DNA of 64,000 nt, from NCBI RefSeq assembly GCF_947488985.1, contig NZ_CANLBV010000005.1, positions 20,797 through 84,796 on the forward strand. Direction: 5' to 3'. The notes under the pieces were generated by a model that did not search any database, had not been told where the DNA came from, and saw nothing but the letters and a program-made list of their open reading frames with translations. Source of the stretch: an uncultured Vibrio sp. (lineage in GTDB: Bacteria; Pseudomonadota; Gammaproteobacteria; Enterobacterales; Vibrionaceae). The position numbers and the translations under genes are program-made. Shown piece after piece: positions 47,283 to 58,010 of this stretch (its first letter is position 1; every line of letters starts with the position of its first letter).

Positions 47283-48038
47283 CTAAGCGCTTAAACCAAT
47301 AATGGCTCGAACGGCTTCTAGGTCTTCGGGGGTATCAACTCCAGCAGCTGGAGCTTCAACTGCAACGTCTACGTGAATTTTTTCCCCGTACCATAGCACT
47401 CGCAATTGCTCCAAGCACTCAATACGCTCAAGGGTACTAGGTTCCCAATTGATATAGGTGTTGATAAAACCTGCTCGGTAAGCATAGACACCAATATGAC
47501 GAAGCAAAGGAAATTCAGCAGCAGTACCATTGTTGGCGTATGCGTCGCGATCCCAAGGGATAGTCGCTCGGCTAAAAAACAGGGCATAACCGTCTTTGTC
47601 GGTCACGACTTTCACAGCGTTAGGGTTAAACACTTCATCGGCATGAGTGATTTCGACACCTAACGTTGCCATCGGTGCAGTGCAGTTCGCAAGATTGTTC
47701 GCGACTTGATTGATGATTGCTGGCGGGATCAGTGGCTCATCCCCTTGTACATTCACGATAATATGATCATCAGGAATCTTCATTACATCAATCACTTCAG
47801 CTAGCCGCTCAGTGCCTGATTCGTGATTCGGCGATGTCATACACACGTCTGCACCGAATGCTTTGGCTGCTTTTTCAACTCGAACATCATCGGTAGCGAT
47901 AATAACCTTGTCAGCACCCGCCTTCATCGACTGTTCGTATACCCATTGAATCATCGGCTTGCCACCGATGTCAGCGAGTGGTTTCCCTGGTAAACGACTC
48001 GATTGGTATCTTGCTGGTATAACAACCGTATAAGACAT
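47283..48038 (-). CDS. kdsB: CMP-KDO synthetase
   Basis: 3-deoxy-manno-octulosonate cytidylyltransferase: activates KDO for LPS inner core. 251 aa. N-terminal nucleotide loop [17 protein letters not shown] (about 5-21), [11 protein letters not shown]. Last gene of the comEC-msbA-lpxK-ycaR-kdsB run; its ATG overlaps the ycaR stop (TAATG). Confidence 0.97.
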   Translation of the reverse strand: MSYTVVIPARYQSSRLPGKPLADIGGKPMIQWVYEQSMKAGADKVIIATDDVRVEKAAKAFGADVCMTSPNHESGTERLAEVIDVMKIPDDHIIVNVQGDEPLIPPAIINQVANNLANCTAPMATLGVEITHADEVFNPNAVKVVTDKDGYALFFSRATIPWDRDAYANNGTAAEFPLLRHIGVYAYRAGFINTYINWEPSTLERIECLEQLRVLWYGEKIHVDVAVEAPAAGVDTPEDLEAVRAIIGLSA

Positions 48039-48217
48039 TACTTTCCCTCATCCATTGAAATAGTGCGAGCTTCGGGTTCAAGAAGAACTGGAATACCCTC
48101 TTTTATTGGGTAAGCTAGACGATCAATTTTACAAACAAGCTCTTGCTTATCTTTATCAAAAGTAAGTTTACCTTTACACACTGGGCAAGCAACAATCTCA
48201 AGCAGACGGTGATCCAT
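48038..48217 (-). CDS. ycaR: Trm112-family small zinc-ribbon protein YcaR
   Basis: 59 aa, between lpxK and kdsB as in E. coli. Starts [18 protein letters not shown] with a CPxC knuckle (residues 11-14) and a later Cys (LVCKID) and ends ISMDEGK. UPF0434/Trm112-like; role unknown. It starts inside the lpxK end (20-base overlap) and its TAA shares a base with the kdsB ATG, so all three are probably coupled. Confidence 0.9.
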   Translation of the reverse strand: MDHRLLEIVACPVCKGKLTFDKDKQELVCKIDRLAYPIKEGIPVLLEPEARTISMDEGK

Positions 48218-49205
48218 AGTATTCCATAACCTCTTTTATTCTTTTTAAAATTTGCTGTTGCGAATCTTCATCAAACTGCGCAGAAACAGGAAGATACCAC
48301 CAGTTATCTTGAGCATATTGTTCGCACTTTACAGCGTCTTTTTCTGTCATAATTATATTCATACCTTTGTTCGCTAAGGCGTGAAGTTCATCTTTGTCAA
48401 AATCTTGATGATCGGCAAAGCCCTGTGTGAAAACCACATCACCATCAAGATCGTCTAATGTTTTAAAGAAGCGTGGCGGGTGGCCAATGCCAGCAAAAGC
48501 CACCAGTTTTTTCAGCTCTGCTACCGATCTTTTCTGACCTGTCTTTAGATTAATCGCTTGGCTTGGTAACAAGGACATTGAAAGCTCTCGCCCTTGAGCT
48601 TTGCCACCATTATTAACCAAAAAATCCACATCATCGAGACGAGACACAGGCTCTCTTAGTGGGCCTAAAGGAATCAAACTCTCGCTACCAAAGCGTCTTG
48701 CGCCGTCGATAACCGCAAATTCAATATCGCGTTCAAGCGCATAATGCTGTAGCCCGTCGTCAGTGATGATGACGTTAACACCTTCGCTCAACAAAGCTTT
48801 GACCGCGTTTGCGCGTATAGGATCAACCGCTACTGGCGCGCCGGTTCGCTTTCGGATCAATCGAGGTTCATCACCAGAGTGTGCTACTGGCGTATTTTCA
48901 TCTAATACCAGTGGATAGCTTGGCGCTTTGGCTCCATAACCTCGAGAAACGACCCCTGGCTTAAAACCGTTGGCTTGAAGCATTTCAACTAGCCAAATCA
49001 CCACAGGCGTTTTGCCATTGCCACCGGCGGTAATATTACCAACGACAATCACAGGTAAAGGCGGGCGGTAGGTTTCTTTTTTACCCGACAGATAAGCTTC
49101 ACGACGCTGACCACTGATCATCTTGAACAGCAAACTCAATGGCCACAATAGCGGCCAAAGAAGATACTTTAACGGATGATTGTTAAACCAAATCTTTTCA
49201 ATCAC
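48198..49205 (-). CDS. lpxK: Tetraacyldisaccharide 4'-kinase
   Basis: Inner-membrane kinase that phosphorylates the lipid A disaccharide at 4'. 335 aa from my start. An N-terminal hydrophobic stretch (about 10-30), Walker [18 protein letters not shown] (about 55-71). GTG at 49203-49205 chosen; it begins the conserved [19 protein letters not shown] segment. The open frame continues upstream without a recognised start. Overlaps ycaR at its 3' end. Confidence 0.95.
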   Translation of the reverse strand: MIEKIWFNNHPLKYLLWPLLWPLSLLFKMISGQRREAYLSGKKETYRPPLPVIVVGNITAGGNGKTPVVIWLVEMLQANGFKPGVVSRGYGAKAPSYPLVLDENTPVAHSGDEPRLIRKRTGAPVAVDPIRANAVKALLSEGVNVIITDDGLQHYALERDIEFAVIDGARRFGSESLIPLGPLREPVSRLDDVDFLVNNGGKAQGRELSMSLLPSQAINLKTGQKRSVAELKKLVAFAGIGHPPRFFKTLDDLDGDVVFTQGFADHQDFDKDELHALANKGMNIIMTEKDAVKCEQYAQDNWWYLPVSAQFDEDSQQQILKRIKEVMEYYGSPSA

Positions 49206-49218
49206 AACAAGACTAATC

Positions 49219-50967
49219 CTATCCGCTGAACTGAATTCGGTGCAGTTGCGCATAAGCACCATCCAGTGTAATGAGCTCAGCGTGTGCCCCTCTTTCTACA
49301 ATTTGACCGTCATCAACAACTAAGATTTCATCGGCTTGCTCAATGGTTGATAGCCTGTGAGCGATAACCAGTACTGTTTTATCCTTTTGTAACTCTTCAA
49401 GTGCTGATTGAATCGCTCTTTCTGACTCGGTATCTAGCGCAGATGTGGCCTCATCAAGGATCAAGACAGGTGCATCTCTTAATAGAGCACGTGCAATCGC
49501 AATACGTTGCCTTTGCCCCCCTGATAAACTCGCACCATTTTCACCAACGACTGTATCAATACCATTTTCCATACGTTCGATAAACTCACTGGCGTGAGCC
49601 AGTTTAGCAGCGTGTTCGATCTGCTCACGTGAATATTTTTCTTCTGCAGCGTACGCGATATTGTTCGCGACGGTATCATTGAACAGGTGCACATTTTGAG
49701 AAACAAGAGCAAAATGCTCACGTAGATTTCTCAATTCGTAATCACGAATATCGTGGCCATCAAGTTCAATTGAACCTGAATCGACGTCATAAAAACGCGT
49801 GAACAAATTAGCAATAGTACTCTTACCCGAACCTGAGCGACCAACCAGTGCGACAGTCTTGCCTTTCGGTATATTAAAGCTCACCTTATCAAGCGCCGGT
49901 TTCTCGGCACCCTCATAAGTAAATGTGACCTCTTTTACTGCGACATCGCCAATCACGGCTTCAGGCTTCAACGTGCCCTTGTTTTGTTCAGTATCTAAGT
50001 CCATCAACCCAAATAGAGTGGTACTGGCTGCCATACCGCGTTGGAATTCAGAAGTAACGTTTGTTAACGCTTTTAGCGGGCGCATTAGGCCAAACATCGC
50101 AGAGAACACAACCGTAAAAGTACCGGGAGTCAACTCAGCCTTAATAGAATCGACACTCGCGAGTACCAGAACTGCCACAATCGCCACCGACGCTATCATC
50201 TGGATGATCGGGTTCGCAGCGGCTTGAGCGGTCACCAATTTCATGCTCTGTTGACGCATCTGGTTGCTAACTTTATCAAAGCGGTGTTTTTCAAGCTCCT
50301 GCCCACCATAGGTAAGGACAACTTTATGCCCCTTTAGCATTTGTTCTGATGAAGAAGCAACGCGTCCCATACTGGTTTGCATATTCTTAGAGATTTTTCT
50401 AAATCGCTTCGAAACAATCGTAATGGCCCAAGCTACAACAGGGGCGACCACGAATAGCACCAAAGACAATTGCCAGCTGTTCCAAAACATCAGCGTCAGC
50501 AAGCCGATAATGCTTGCCCCTTCACGCACAATGCTGACTAACGCCTTACTGGTTGCAGCAGAGACTTGTTCAGAATCGTAAGTAATTCGAGACAGCAGAG
50601 CACCCGTCTGTTCTTTATCAAAAAAAGACACTGGCATATGCATAAAATGGCTAAATATTTTGCGACGAATTTTCATCACGACGTTGCCTGAAACCCAGCT
50701 CAAACAATAGGTTGACACAAAACCGCTGACACCACGAATGAACATCATGGCAAAAATAATGAGAGGAAGTGTACGTAGGAAGTCTGACTCAGCGCTACCA
50801 AAGCCTTCATCAAGCAGCGGCTTTAATAATGAAATCATATAAGTATCAGAGGCGGCATTGATAATAAGTGCAATAACCGCAACACCAAGGCCGGCCTTAT
50901 ACAGTCGAATATAAGTCCAAAGTCTTTTAAATGTGACCCAGGTAGTTTCATCTGTTTGAGTTGACAT
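49219..50967 (-). CDS. msbA: Lipid A export ABC transporter MsbA
   Basis: Homodimeric ABC flippase for core-lipid A. 582 aa. Six transmembrane helices (about 20-330), then the ATPase with Walker [15 protein letters not shown] (about 377-390), [16 protein letters not shown] and Walker [12 protein letters not shown]. Directly downstream of comEC and upstream of lpxK, the standard order. Confidence 0.97.
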   Translation of the reverse strand: MSTQTDETTWVTFKRLWTYIRLYKAGLGVAVIALIINAASDTYMISLLKPLLDEGFGSAESDFLRTLPLIIFAMMFIRGVSGFVSTYCLSWVSGNVVMKIRRKIFSHFMHMPVSFFDKEQTGALLSRITYDSEQVSAATSKALVSIVREGASIIGLLTLMFWNSWQLSLVLFVVAPVVAWAITIVSKRFRKISKNMQTSMGRVASSSEQMLKGHKVVLTYGGQELEKHRFDKVSNQMRQQSMKLVTAQAAANPIIQMIASVAIVAVLVLASVDSIKAELTPGTFTVVFSAMFGLMRPLKALTNVTSEFQRGMAASTTLFGLMDLDTEQNKGTLKPEAVIGDVAVKEVTFTYEGAEKPALDKVSFNIPKGKTVALVGRSGSGKSTIANLFTRFYDVDSGSIELDGHDIRDYELRNLREHFALVSQNVHLFNDTVANNIAYAAEEKYSREQIEHAAKLAHASEFIERMENGIDTVVGENGASLSGGQRQRIAIARALLRDAPVLILDEATSALDTESERAIQSALEELQKDKTVLVIAHRLSTIEQADEILVVDDGQIVERGAHAELITLDGAYAQLHRIQFSG

Positions 50968-50998
50968 AGAATCGCTTCATTTTCTCACAATAATCTAT

Positions 50999-53311
50999 CT
51001 ATTCTACTCCCTTACGAAGCATCTGCCTATACCACTGCCAGCCTTGTTCTTCCCTAATCGTATGATATTTCCAACCTTCCCGAGTAACGGTGATGGTTAT
51101 TTGTCCGCTTTCTCCTGTATCAAGCCAAGCGCTTCCTACTTGCTGATAGCGTTCAATCACCGATTCATTCGGAATTCCCCATTGATTACCTTTAGCTAAT
51201 GATGCGATCGCTAACTGAGGTGAAACAGCCTTAACTAACTGCGTTGTAGACGATGAGCTGCTACCATGATGTGGGACAAGCATAATATCGCTGTTGAGTC
51301 GCTCACCTTGTCTGGCAAGCAACCACTCACTAATCAATTCAATATCCCCCGTGAGTAGCATCGAAAATGTTGAGTTGGGTTCAGAAATCCTAACGACACA
51401 AGAGTGTGGATTATACGCCCTCTTAACAGATTGCGGAGGCCATAAAACATCAAACTTCAAGCCTTGCCAATGCCACACCTCTCCCGCTGTACATTCTCTA
51501 ATATTAACGCCTATTGGCGTATTAATGCGTTGACTGGCTCTTATCCATTTCGGCGTGTAATGAGTAAGCAGCGCCGAATAGCCACCGGCATGATCCGAAT
51601 CAAAATGACTGATAATCACACCGCCGACTTCATTGATTCCCCTCAGGTTTAAGGTCGGAATTAACAAAGATTCGACAATCGAGCCTCCCGGCCATGCATT
51701 GCCAAGATCGTAAACGACAATCTGATTGTTCTTTTCTATCACTAACGAAAGGCCATGGCCGACATCCAAGATATCGATGGTAAACCTCCCTTGTGCATGT
51801 TGGTCAAACTCCCACCACAACACGAACACTGCGATGACCAGTGTCGATAGCACACGTTTAAGATAGCGACTAACAAAGATCATAAATAAAATGAGGGAGA
51901 CAGATAATCCAATTGTAAACTCATCAACTTGAACCCAGAATCGCTCAGAAAAAGGAAGGCTAATAATCAGAGGTTCAAGCGACAAATCAACCAATATCCA
52001 CAACGTTTTACTCAAGCCGCTGGCGAAAGCGGCTAACTCACTCACCGCAAACATCGAGCCGGAGAATAAACTGATAAACATTGCCAGAAACAGCAGTGGG
52101 ATTGTGACCATCGATACCCAAGGTAAAAGAAGTAAATTGTAAAACAGCGAGACTAAACTCACTCCTTTGAAAAACAGCATCGACAAGGGTGCGATCAGCA
52201 ACGTCAGCATTAATTGGGTTTTTATGAGTGTTGACACTCGACTCATGAGCGGGCGTTTTGAGGAAAATGAACCAAGATTCATTGCGATATAAAGAACGGC
52301 ACCTAAAGCACCAAAGGACAGCCAGAAGCTACTCGACAATGCTGAAAAAGGCCAAACTAGCAGCACAATACATAAGCTCAATGCAACATACCGCACCAAA
52401 CTGATACTTTGCCCGCGCCACAAGAAATAGCTCGCGATAACGCACATCACTAACGCCCTGAGGGTTGGTAAAGTAAACCCAGCACACCAGCTGTAAAAAT
52501 AGGCAAGTCCTAAGCCGAAAAACGTGGGCAACCAAAGCAATGGCGGAAACAATAACCGAACTAGCTTCCCCCATTGATAGCCAATACCAAAAGCAATACC
52601 AATATGAAGACCTGAAATCGCCACCAAGTGGATCAAACCACTGCTTTTAAGTAAATCCCATCGTTCAGGCAAAATGAAATCTCGATAACCAAAACTCAAG
52701 GCTAAAATGAGATCACTGTTGGCCAGATTTTCTAAATAGCTAAGGCTGCTTGCAAACCACGTTGCTCGCCAGTGAGCAATCGAATGAATTCGATATCGAG
52801 TACCAGCTCGGTATGTGGCGTTCGCGACAATGCCAGAGCTAAACAGATGTTTTTCCGAATCAAAGCCCGCTTCATTCAACTTGCCCCAGACTGGTTTTAT
52901 TGACACCGATAAATAGACATTATCGCCGAGCGTTAACTTGAAAGGAGTAAACAAACGCAATTTTATCAATGGCGGGAAGATTAATTTTTCGCCTCCAATT
53001 GATCTAGCTACTATTACACTTTCATAGCCGTGGCTATTTTCACTAAAAAGGCTAACAACCGATGCATTTATGGTAGTATTCTGCCCTGATTGGAACAATC
53101 GACTCGTTTGTATTTCAATCGCATTCCCTAGGCAGATAACTAGTATCAATGCTGTTGCTGGACCTCTTGCACACCGGAAAACGCTATAGTTTATTGATAT
53201 AAAAAGTATCAATAACATGAACAGTGACCAAGCCCAATGAGGCATCACAGGCCAAAAGCTCGCTGACATAATTGTCACAGCAAATGAAATCAAGAACCAA
53301 GAGTTAAACAA
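50999..53311 (-). CDS. comEC: ComEC/Rec2 competence DNA-uptake channel protein
   Basis: 770 aa polytopic inner-membrane protein that brings transforming DNA strand into the cytosol. N-terminal hydrophobic part with an OB-like region, a central competence domain (about 190-490), and a C-terminal metallo-beta-lactamase domain with ISHFDSDHAGGY, LLTGDIE and VPHHGSSSS. The start is uncertain: the TTG at 53311 leaves only 17 bases to the divergent neighbour and has no ribosome site; an ATG 14 codons on is possible. Confidence 0.95.
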   Translation of the reverse strand: MFNSWFLISFAVTIMSASFWPVMPHWAWSLFMLLILFISINYSVFRCARGPATALILVICLGNAIEIQTSRLFQSGQNTTINASVVSLFSENSHGYESVIVARSIGGEKLIFPPLIKLRLFTPFKLTLGDNVYLSVSIKPVWGKLNEAGFDSEKHLFSSGIVANATYRAGTRYRIHSIAHWRATWFASSLSYLENLANSDLILALSFGYRDFILPERWDLLKSSGLIHLVAISGLHIGIAFGIGYQWGKLVRLLFPPLLWLPTFFGLGLAYFYSWCAGFTLPTLRALVMCVIASYFLWRGQSISLVRYVALSLCIVLLVWPFSALSSSFWLSFGALGAVLYIAMNLGSFSSKRPLMSRVSTLIKTQLMLTLLIAPLSMLFFKGVSLVSLFYNLLLLPWVSMVTIPLLFLAMFISLFSGSMFAVSELAAFASGLSKTLWILVDLSLEPLIISLPFSERFWVQVDEFTIGLSVSLILFMIFVSRYLKRVLSTLVIAVFVLWWEFDQHAQGRFTIDILDVGHGLSLVIEKNNQIVVYDLGNAWPGGSIVESLLIPTLNLRGINEVGGVIISHFDSDHAGGYSALLTHYTPKWIRASQRINTPIGVNIRECTAGEVWHWQGLKFDVLWPPQSVKRAYNPHSCVVRISEPNSTFSMLLTGDIELISEWLLARQGERLNSDIMLVPHHGSSSSSTTQLVKAVSPQLAIASLAKGNQWGIPNESVIERYQQVGSAWLDTGESGQITITVTREGWKYHTIREEQGWQWYRQMLRKGVE

Positions 53312-53328
53312 GAGAGTAACTGCCTCCT

Positions 53329-53841
53329 ATGCCAAGAAAGTTTATCAAACGATTTATGCCTGACCATGAGCTAATTAAGCGTCAGAAAGCATTGAGAGTT
53401 TTTGGCAATATGCTGTACAACCCTAACTTATGGTGTCTTAATCGTCGCTCGGCGGCTGGTGCCTTCGCAGTCGGGTTATTCATGGCGTTTGTCCCTCTAC
53501 CCAGTCAAATGATCATGGCTGCTGGCCTTGCTATCGCATGCGGTGTAAACCTCCCATTAGCGGTGACTCTAGTTTGGATCAGCAATCCAGTGACCATGCC
53601 ACTATTGTTCTACTTTGCTTATAAAGTCGGCGCGTTTGTCATGCGCGTACCACCTCAAGAGTTTCATTTCGAACTGTCTTGGGATTTCATATTGGCGCAA
53701 ATGAGCACCATCGGACCGCCATTTTTATTAGGCTGTTTAATCTGTGGTCTTGTTTCAGCAATGATTGGCTACTTTAGTATTCGTGGGTTATGGCGTTACT
53801 CAGTAGTAAGAAGTTGGAAGAAACGACAAGCAAGGTACTGA
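53329..53841 (+). CDS. DUF2062 membrane protein
   Basis: 170 aa with hydrophobic segments at about 43-65, 70-95 and 130-155 and a GAFAVGLFMAFVPLPSQM stretch typical of the DUF2062 family; basic at both ends. Function unknown. Divergent from comEC, with nearly no space between the start codons. A terminator-like bidirectional hairpin follows at 53981. Confidence 0.85.
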   Translation: MPRKFIKRFMPDHELIKRQKALRVFGNMLYNPNLWCLNRRSAAGAFAVGLFMAFVPLPSQMIMAAGLAIACGVNLPLAVTLVWISNPVTMPLLFYFAYKVGAFVMRVPPQEFHFELSWDFILAQMSTIGPPFLLGCLICGLVSAMIGYFSIRGLWRYSVVRSWKKRQARY

Positions 53842-53980
53842 ACAATTTATCCTTGTTATTCAATCTACCCTTGTAAGCACTTGTCATAAAACGTACACAA
53901 GCAAAAAGTCAGAGCAACCACTGAACTCTGCCATATTGGTATGTAACCAAAGTCGCAATAAGTGTGAATTGAATTCAATA

Positions 53981-54008
53981 AAAAAGGATCCCTTGTGGGA
54001 TCCTTTTT
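53981..54008. terminator. Bidirectional terminator between DUF2062 and lolE
   Basis: Perfect AAAAGGATCCC/GGGATCCTTTT with loop TTGT and T-runs both ways. Confidence 0.88.
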
Positions 54009-54068
54009 ATATTGGTTGTCTTTTTATCGCTTGGAGAACGACTAACGACTTGAAGAGCAGCTCACTGG

Positions 54069-55313
54069 TTATTTCGAACTCAGTACCGAAGCGGGATTTA
54101 GCTTGGCGGCTCGCGAAGCTGGATACCATGTCGCTAGTAAGCTCAGCATAATTGCTGTACCTGAAACCACCATTACATCCGTCATATTCAGTTGCGAAGG
54201 CAGGAAATCAACAAAGTAAATATCGCCAGACAAAAACTGATGCCCGACTAACTTTTCGAGCCCTTTGATTAACGTGGTGAGATTGAGTGCTACTAACACA
54301 CCTATCGCACTCCCGACTAAACTGCCTAGTACGCCAGAAAACACACCTTGCCAAACAAAGATGCGTTTCACGAGTCCGTCCGATGCCCCCATCGTTCTTA
54401 GAATCGCGATCTCTGATGCCCGGTCTTTTACAGCCATCATTAAGGTCGAGACAATGTTGAAACACGCCACACCGATAACCAATACCATGACTAGATACAT
54501 AATGGTACGAACCAGTTGGATATCTCGATATAAGAAGCCAAACTTTTGCTGCCAGCTACGCAGGTACACATACACATCAAGCTGATTCCCCACCTCACGC
54601 ACAATATCGTTCGCATTCAGCACATCGGTTACTTTTAAAGAGACTCCAGTTACCGCTTCGCCTAAGTTTGCATACACTTGAGCATCACCAATCGGGATCA
54701 ACGCCAAACTGTGGTCTATCTGTCCATTTAAGGTCAACAAGCCAGCCACTTTAACTCGGACGCGCTTTGGTGCCTGAACCTTCACCGAGCCATTAACCGT
54801 TGGGATCATCAAGGTCAGATAATCCCCAACTTTCGCACCCAATACATTGGCGACACCTGAGCCCAAGATAATTTGCTGCTGCCCTGCCTTAAACTCGCTC
54901 CAAACTTGCTGATCGATAAAACTCGAGAGCCTAGATACTTGATGCTCTCGTTGCGGGTCAACACCTCGAACTTCAATGGCTTTAAGCTCTTTGCCCTTTT
55001 CAGCAAGCGCTGTAATTTTCACATAAGGTGCTGCCGCCACGACTTTGTCGTGCTTTACCGACTGCTCAATCACGTGCTCCCAGTCGGCCACAGGTTCATT
55101 TACGCCCTCAAATTCAGCATGAGGAATGACAGAAAGCACTCGGGATTCAAGCTCTCGCTCAAAGCCATTCATGGCAGATAAACCGATAATGATCACCGCA
55201 ACGCCGACTGCAATACCAATCGTCGAAGACAAAGAGATGAACGACACCATCTTGTCTCGTTGTTTCGCACGGCTAAATCGGCCGCCGATCAATAGAGATA
55301 AAGAACAAAACAC
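54069..55313 (-). CDS. lolE: Lipoprotein-releasing permease LolE
   Basis: Inner-membrane subunit of LolCDE that extracts outer-membrane lipoproteins. 414 aa. MacB/FtsX-like: one N-terminal helix (about 25-50), a periplasmic domain (about 55-265) and three C-terminal helices (about 268-400). GTG start immediately after the lolD stop. Works with LolA at 31.3 kb. Confidence 0.95.
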   Translation of the reverse strand: MFCSLSLLIGGRFSRAKQRDKMVSFISLSSTIGIAVGVAVIIIGLSAMNGFERELESRVLSVIPHAEFEGVNEPVADWEHVIEQSVKHDKVVAAAPYVKITALAEKGKELKAIEVRGVDPQREHQVSRLSSFIDQQVWSEFKAGQQQIILGSGVANVLGAKVGDYLTLMIPTVNGSVKVQAPKRVRVKVAGLLTLNGQIDHSLALIPIGDAQVYANLGEAVTGVSLKVTDVLNANDIVREVGNQLDVYVYLRSWQQKFGFLYRDIQLVRTIMYLVMVLVIGVACFNIVSTLMMAVKDRASEIAILRTMGASDGLVKRIFVWQGVFSGVLGSLVGSAIGVLVALNLTTLIKGLEKLVGHQFLSGDIYFVDFLPSQLNMTDVMVVSGTAIMLSLLATWYPASRAAKLNPASVLSSK

Positions 55314-56006
55314 TTAGCTCTCCTCTTTTTCTACGTTGACCAGTAAACCATCTTGCATGTGAAGTTGGCGATCCATCTTACCAGCCAGTTCACCATCGTG
55401 AGTCACAACCAAAAAGGCAGTATCGTACTCACGATTCAATTCACGCATTAAATCATAAATAGAAAGTGCGGTGGTGTGGTCAAGGTTACCTGTTGGTTCA
55501 TCCGCCAAAACCAAAGCCGGCTTATTCACCAATGCACGAGCAATCGCCACACGTTGCCTTTCGCCTCCGGAAAGTTCTGAAGGTCGGTGATCAACACGAT
55601 GGCTTAACCCAACTTTATCAAGCAAACGCTGTGCTTCTTGTTTCGCTTTCGCTGGCTTTTCACCACCAATAAGCAGCGGCATTGCCACGTTTTCTAACGC
55701 TGAGAAATCAGAAAGAAGATGATGGAACTGGTACACAAAACCAAGGTGCTGGTTACGAAGCTTCGCCTGTTTATTCGAACTTAAAGAGGCTAAGTCCTGA
55801 CCAAGGAAACTCACACTGCCTTCTGAGGCGTCATCTAACGCCCCTAAAATATGCAGTAAAGTGCTTTTACCTGAGCCAGAGGTGCCGATGATAGCTACTA
55901 GCTCACCCTTTTCGATTTCAAAGCTGACCCCTTTGAGTACCTCAGTATCTAACGAGCCTTCACGGTACGTTTTACGGATATCATTACATTGAAGAAAATT
56001 ACTCAT
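55314..56006 (-). CDS. lolD: Lipoprotein-releasing ABC ATPase LolD
   Basis: 230 aa ATPase of LolCDE. Walker [13 protein letters not shown] (about 42-53), [16 protein letters not shown], Walker [13 protein letters not shown]. Overlaps lolC by eight bases; typical operon lolC-lolD-lolE. Confidence 0.97.
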   Translation of the reverse strand: MSNFLQCNDIRKTYREGSLDTEVLKGVSFEIEKGELVAIIGTSGSGKSTLLHILGALDDASEGSVSFLGQDLASLSSNKQAKLRNQHLGFVYQFHHLLSDFSALENVAMPLLIGGEKPAKAKQEAQRLLDKVGLSHRVDHRPSELSGGERQRVAIARALVNKPALVLADEPTGNLDHTTALSIYDLMRELNREYDTAFLVVTHDGELAGKMDRQLHMQDGLLVNVEKEES

Positions 56007-57207
56007 AACGAAGGGCCTCAGCAGGTTTCACAGACGATGCTCGATAAGAAGGGAATACAGTGGCAATCAGGCTAAGTGCAATAGCCAAAACCACAACAAC
56101 AGCGATTTGAATTGGATTAATCATGATGGGTAATTGCCCTCCAAATGAGAACAGAGCAACGCCCATCACCTCTAAAATAGTATTCAAGTTCATAGCCAAG
56201 ACAACGCCTAACACGCCACCCGATAGCGCGCCAATCACACCGCTACTTGCACCTTGAACCATAAAGATGCCCATCACTTGACCATCGCTCATGCCTTGGG
56301 TTTTAAGAATCGCGACTTCAGATTGCTTCTCCATTACCACCATAATCAGCGCAGAGATTATATTGAATGCAGCAACACCGATGATCAGCCCAAGCATCAA
56401 GCCCATCATGTTCTTTTCCATACGAACGGCTTGGAACAACTCGCCGCGCTGGTCACGCCAATCACTCCACAACCAGCCATCTGGCAACGGTTGATTTGAT
56501 AGCTCCGCGACTTCAAACGGGTCATCAAAAAACAATCGCCAGCCTGAAATCGTGTCTGACTTATAGCGCATCAAGCGACCTGCATCTTGAATGTTGCTGA
56601 CCATGAGCTGAGCATCAATATCCGAACCCGTATTAAAGATACCGGCTACGGTGAAATTTCGTTGGCTAGGAATACGCCCCAGTGGTGTGTATTGGCTAGC
56701 GCTGGTCACCATTAAACGAACTTTGTCTCCCATGGATACTTTCAAATCTCTCGCCAAGGTATGACCGAGAAACAATTGATACTGTCCAGCGTTGAGTGAA
56801 GACAATCGACCTGCCATCAAATGATGGTTAAGAGGATCATCTGAATTAGGTTCAATACCAATCAAAAGCCCAGCGGATAATTGAGCTGGACTCTGAACCA
56901 CCGCCTCACTACGGACAATCGGCTCTACATGACCATTGAGCGACATTTGTCGTGCAAAGCTGGGCGCTTGTTCAGAAAGCGATGTCGATCCTCCTTGCTC
57001 ATAAACCACCGCTTGAGGAAGAACGCCAAGAATTCGATCTTTTAACTGCGCTTCGAATCCGTTCATTACCGATAAAACAGTAATCAAAGACAACACACCA
57101 ATGGTGATACCCGCTGTCGACATATAAGAAACAAAACGGCTAAAGCGATCACCTGAACGGCCTTTCAAATAACGCAGGCCAACAAACATAGAAATAGGAT
57201 GAAACAT
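55999..57207 (-). CDS. lolC: Lipoprotein-releasing permease LolC
   Basis: 402 aa from my start ([20 protein letters not shown]). Same architecture as LolE: N-terminal helix (about 20-45), a large periplasmic domain, and three C-terminal helices. LolC provides the hook loop that contacts LolA. Start between two close ATGs (57219 and 57207); the second matches family N-termini. Confidence 0.94.
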   Translation of the reverse strand: MFHPISMFVGLRYLKGRSGDRFSRFVSYMSTAGITIGVLSLITVLSVMNGFEAQLKDRILGVLPQAVVYEQGGSTSLSEQAPSFARQMSLNGHVEPIVRSEAVVQSPAQLSAGLLIGIEPNSDDPLNHHLMAGRLSSLNAGQYQLFLGHTLARDLKVSMGDKVRLMVTSASQYTPLGRIPSQRNFTVAGIFNTGSDIDAQLMVSNIQDAGRLMRYKSDTISGWRLFFDDPFEVAELSNQPLPDGWLWSDWRDQRGELFQAVRMEKNMMGLMLGLIIGVAAFNIISALIMVVMEKQSEVAILKTQGMSDGQVMGIFMVQGASSGVIGALSGGVLGVVLAMNLNTILEVMGVALFSFGGQLPIMINPIQIAVVVVLAIALSLIATVFPSYRASSVKPAEALRYE

Positions 57208-57434
57208 ACTTTGAACCATCAAAAAGGGATGCGGGTTAATGTAACGGGTATTGTGGTTACTGTGTAGTAGGAAATTGCAAATATAGAGTGAATTAACTCA
57301 ATTAGTTAGGCCTAAAAAACAGAACCCCGCCAAATAGTGATGTTTCAAACAACTATTTGCGACTTTCAATTAACTGACCTTGATTACTGCGGCCACATAG
57401 CGATAATCAATAGATCACCTCAAGGAACTAACGC

Positions 57435-58004
57435 ATGACAGAACAAGAGTTTTTCACCGTTCACCACAGCCTTGCTGCTAATATCGAGCCAATGGGAAGT
57501 CACTTCACTTTACCCTCACAAATTCAATTTGAATCAGAGATCCCAGCGCCGTTTGTGGTGGCCAGTGAATTTAGCCAGTTGGATCTGTTAGCCGATAGCG
57601 CTCGTGCAGAGCTGAAAAACAGTGACTTGAAGAGTGTCACCAGTTTATTGGATGCCCAAAACTCAAAATTAAACCTCTTGCTAAGCTTTATGCTATCCCA
57701 GCAAGATGAAGAAAAGTTTCGTACTCACACCTACTCATTCGGTGCGAGTCAGTTTTCCTGCTTTTCAAAAGAAGACATCGAACCGGGTCGCTTGGTAAAA
57801 GCCAAACTGTTCCTAGAACACCCTGCCGCAGCCATTTATTGCTATGCTGAGGTGTTTGCTAGCGAAGCGAAAGACTCAGGTTTTGAAATCAAATTTAAAT
57901 ATGCGCACCTTCGCGATACCGACCAAGATCTGCTCATTAAAGCGGCCCTTCATCAACAACAGAAACTCTTGCGTCAACGCTCTCTAGAACGAGATAACAA
58001 GTAA
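57435..58004 (+). CDS. Atypical PilZ-like protein next to mfd
   Basis: 189 aa. C-terminal half (about 105-180) has a PilZ beta-barrel pattern, but the c-di-GMP motifs RxxxR and D/NxSxxG are not seen (FRTHTYSFGASQF instead). Position between lolC and mfd matches Vibrio cholerae PlzB, which I recall as a PilZ protein. Binding of c-di-GMP is doubtful. Starts 12 bases after AAGGA. Six bases separate it from mfd, so they are one operon. Confidence 0.65.
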   Translation: MTEQEFFTVHHSLAANIEPMGSHFTLPSQIQFESEIPAPFVVASEFSQLDLLADSARAELKNSDLKSVTSLLDAQNSKLNLLLSFMLSQQDEEKFRTHTYSFGASQFSCFSKEDIEPGRLVKAKLFLEHPAAAIYCYAEVFASEAKDSGFEIKFKYAHLRDTDQDLLIKAALHQQQKLLRQRSLERDNK

Positions 58005-58010
58005 ATTAAC

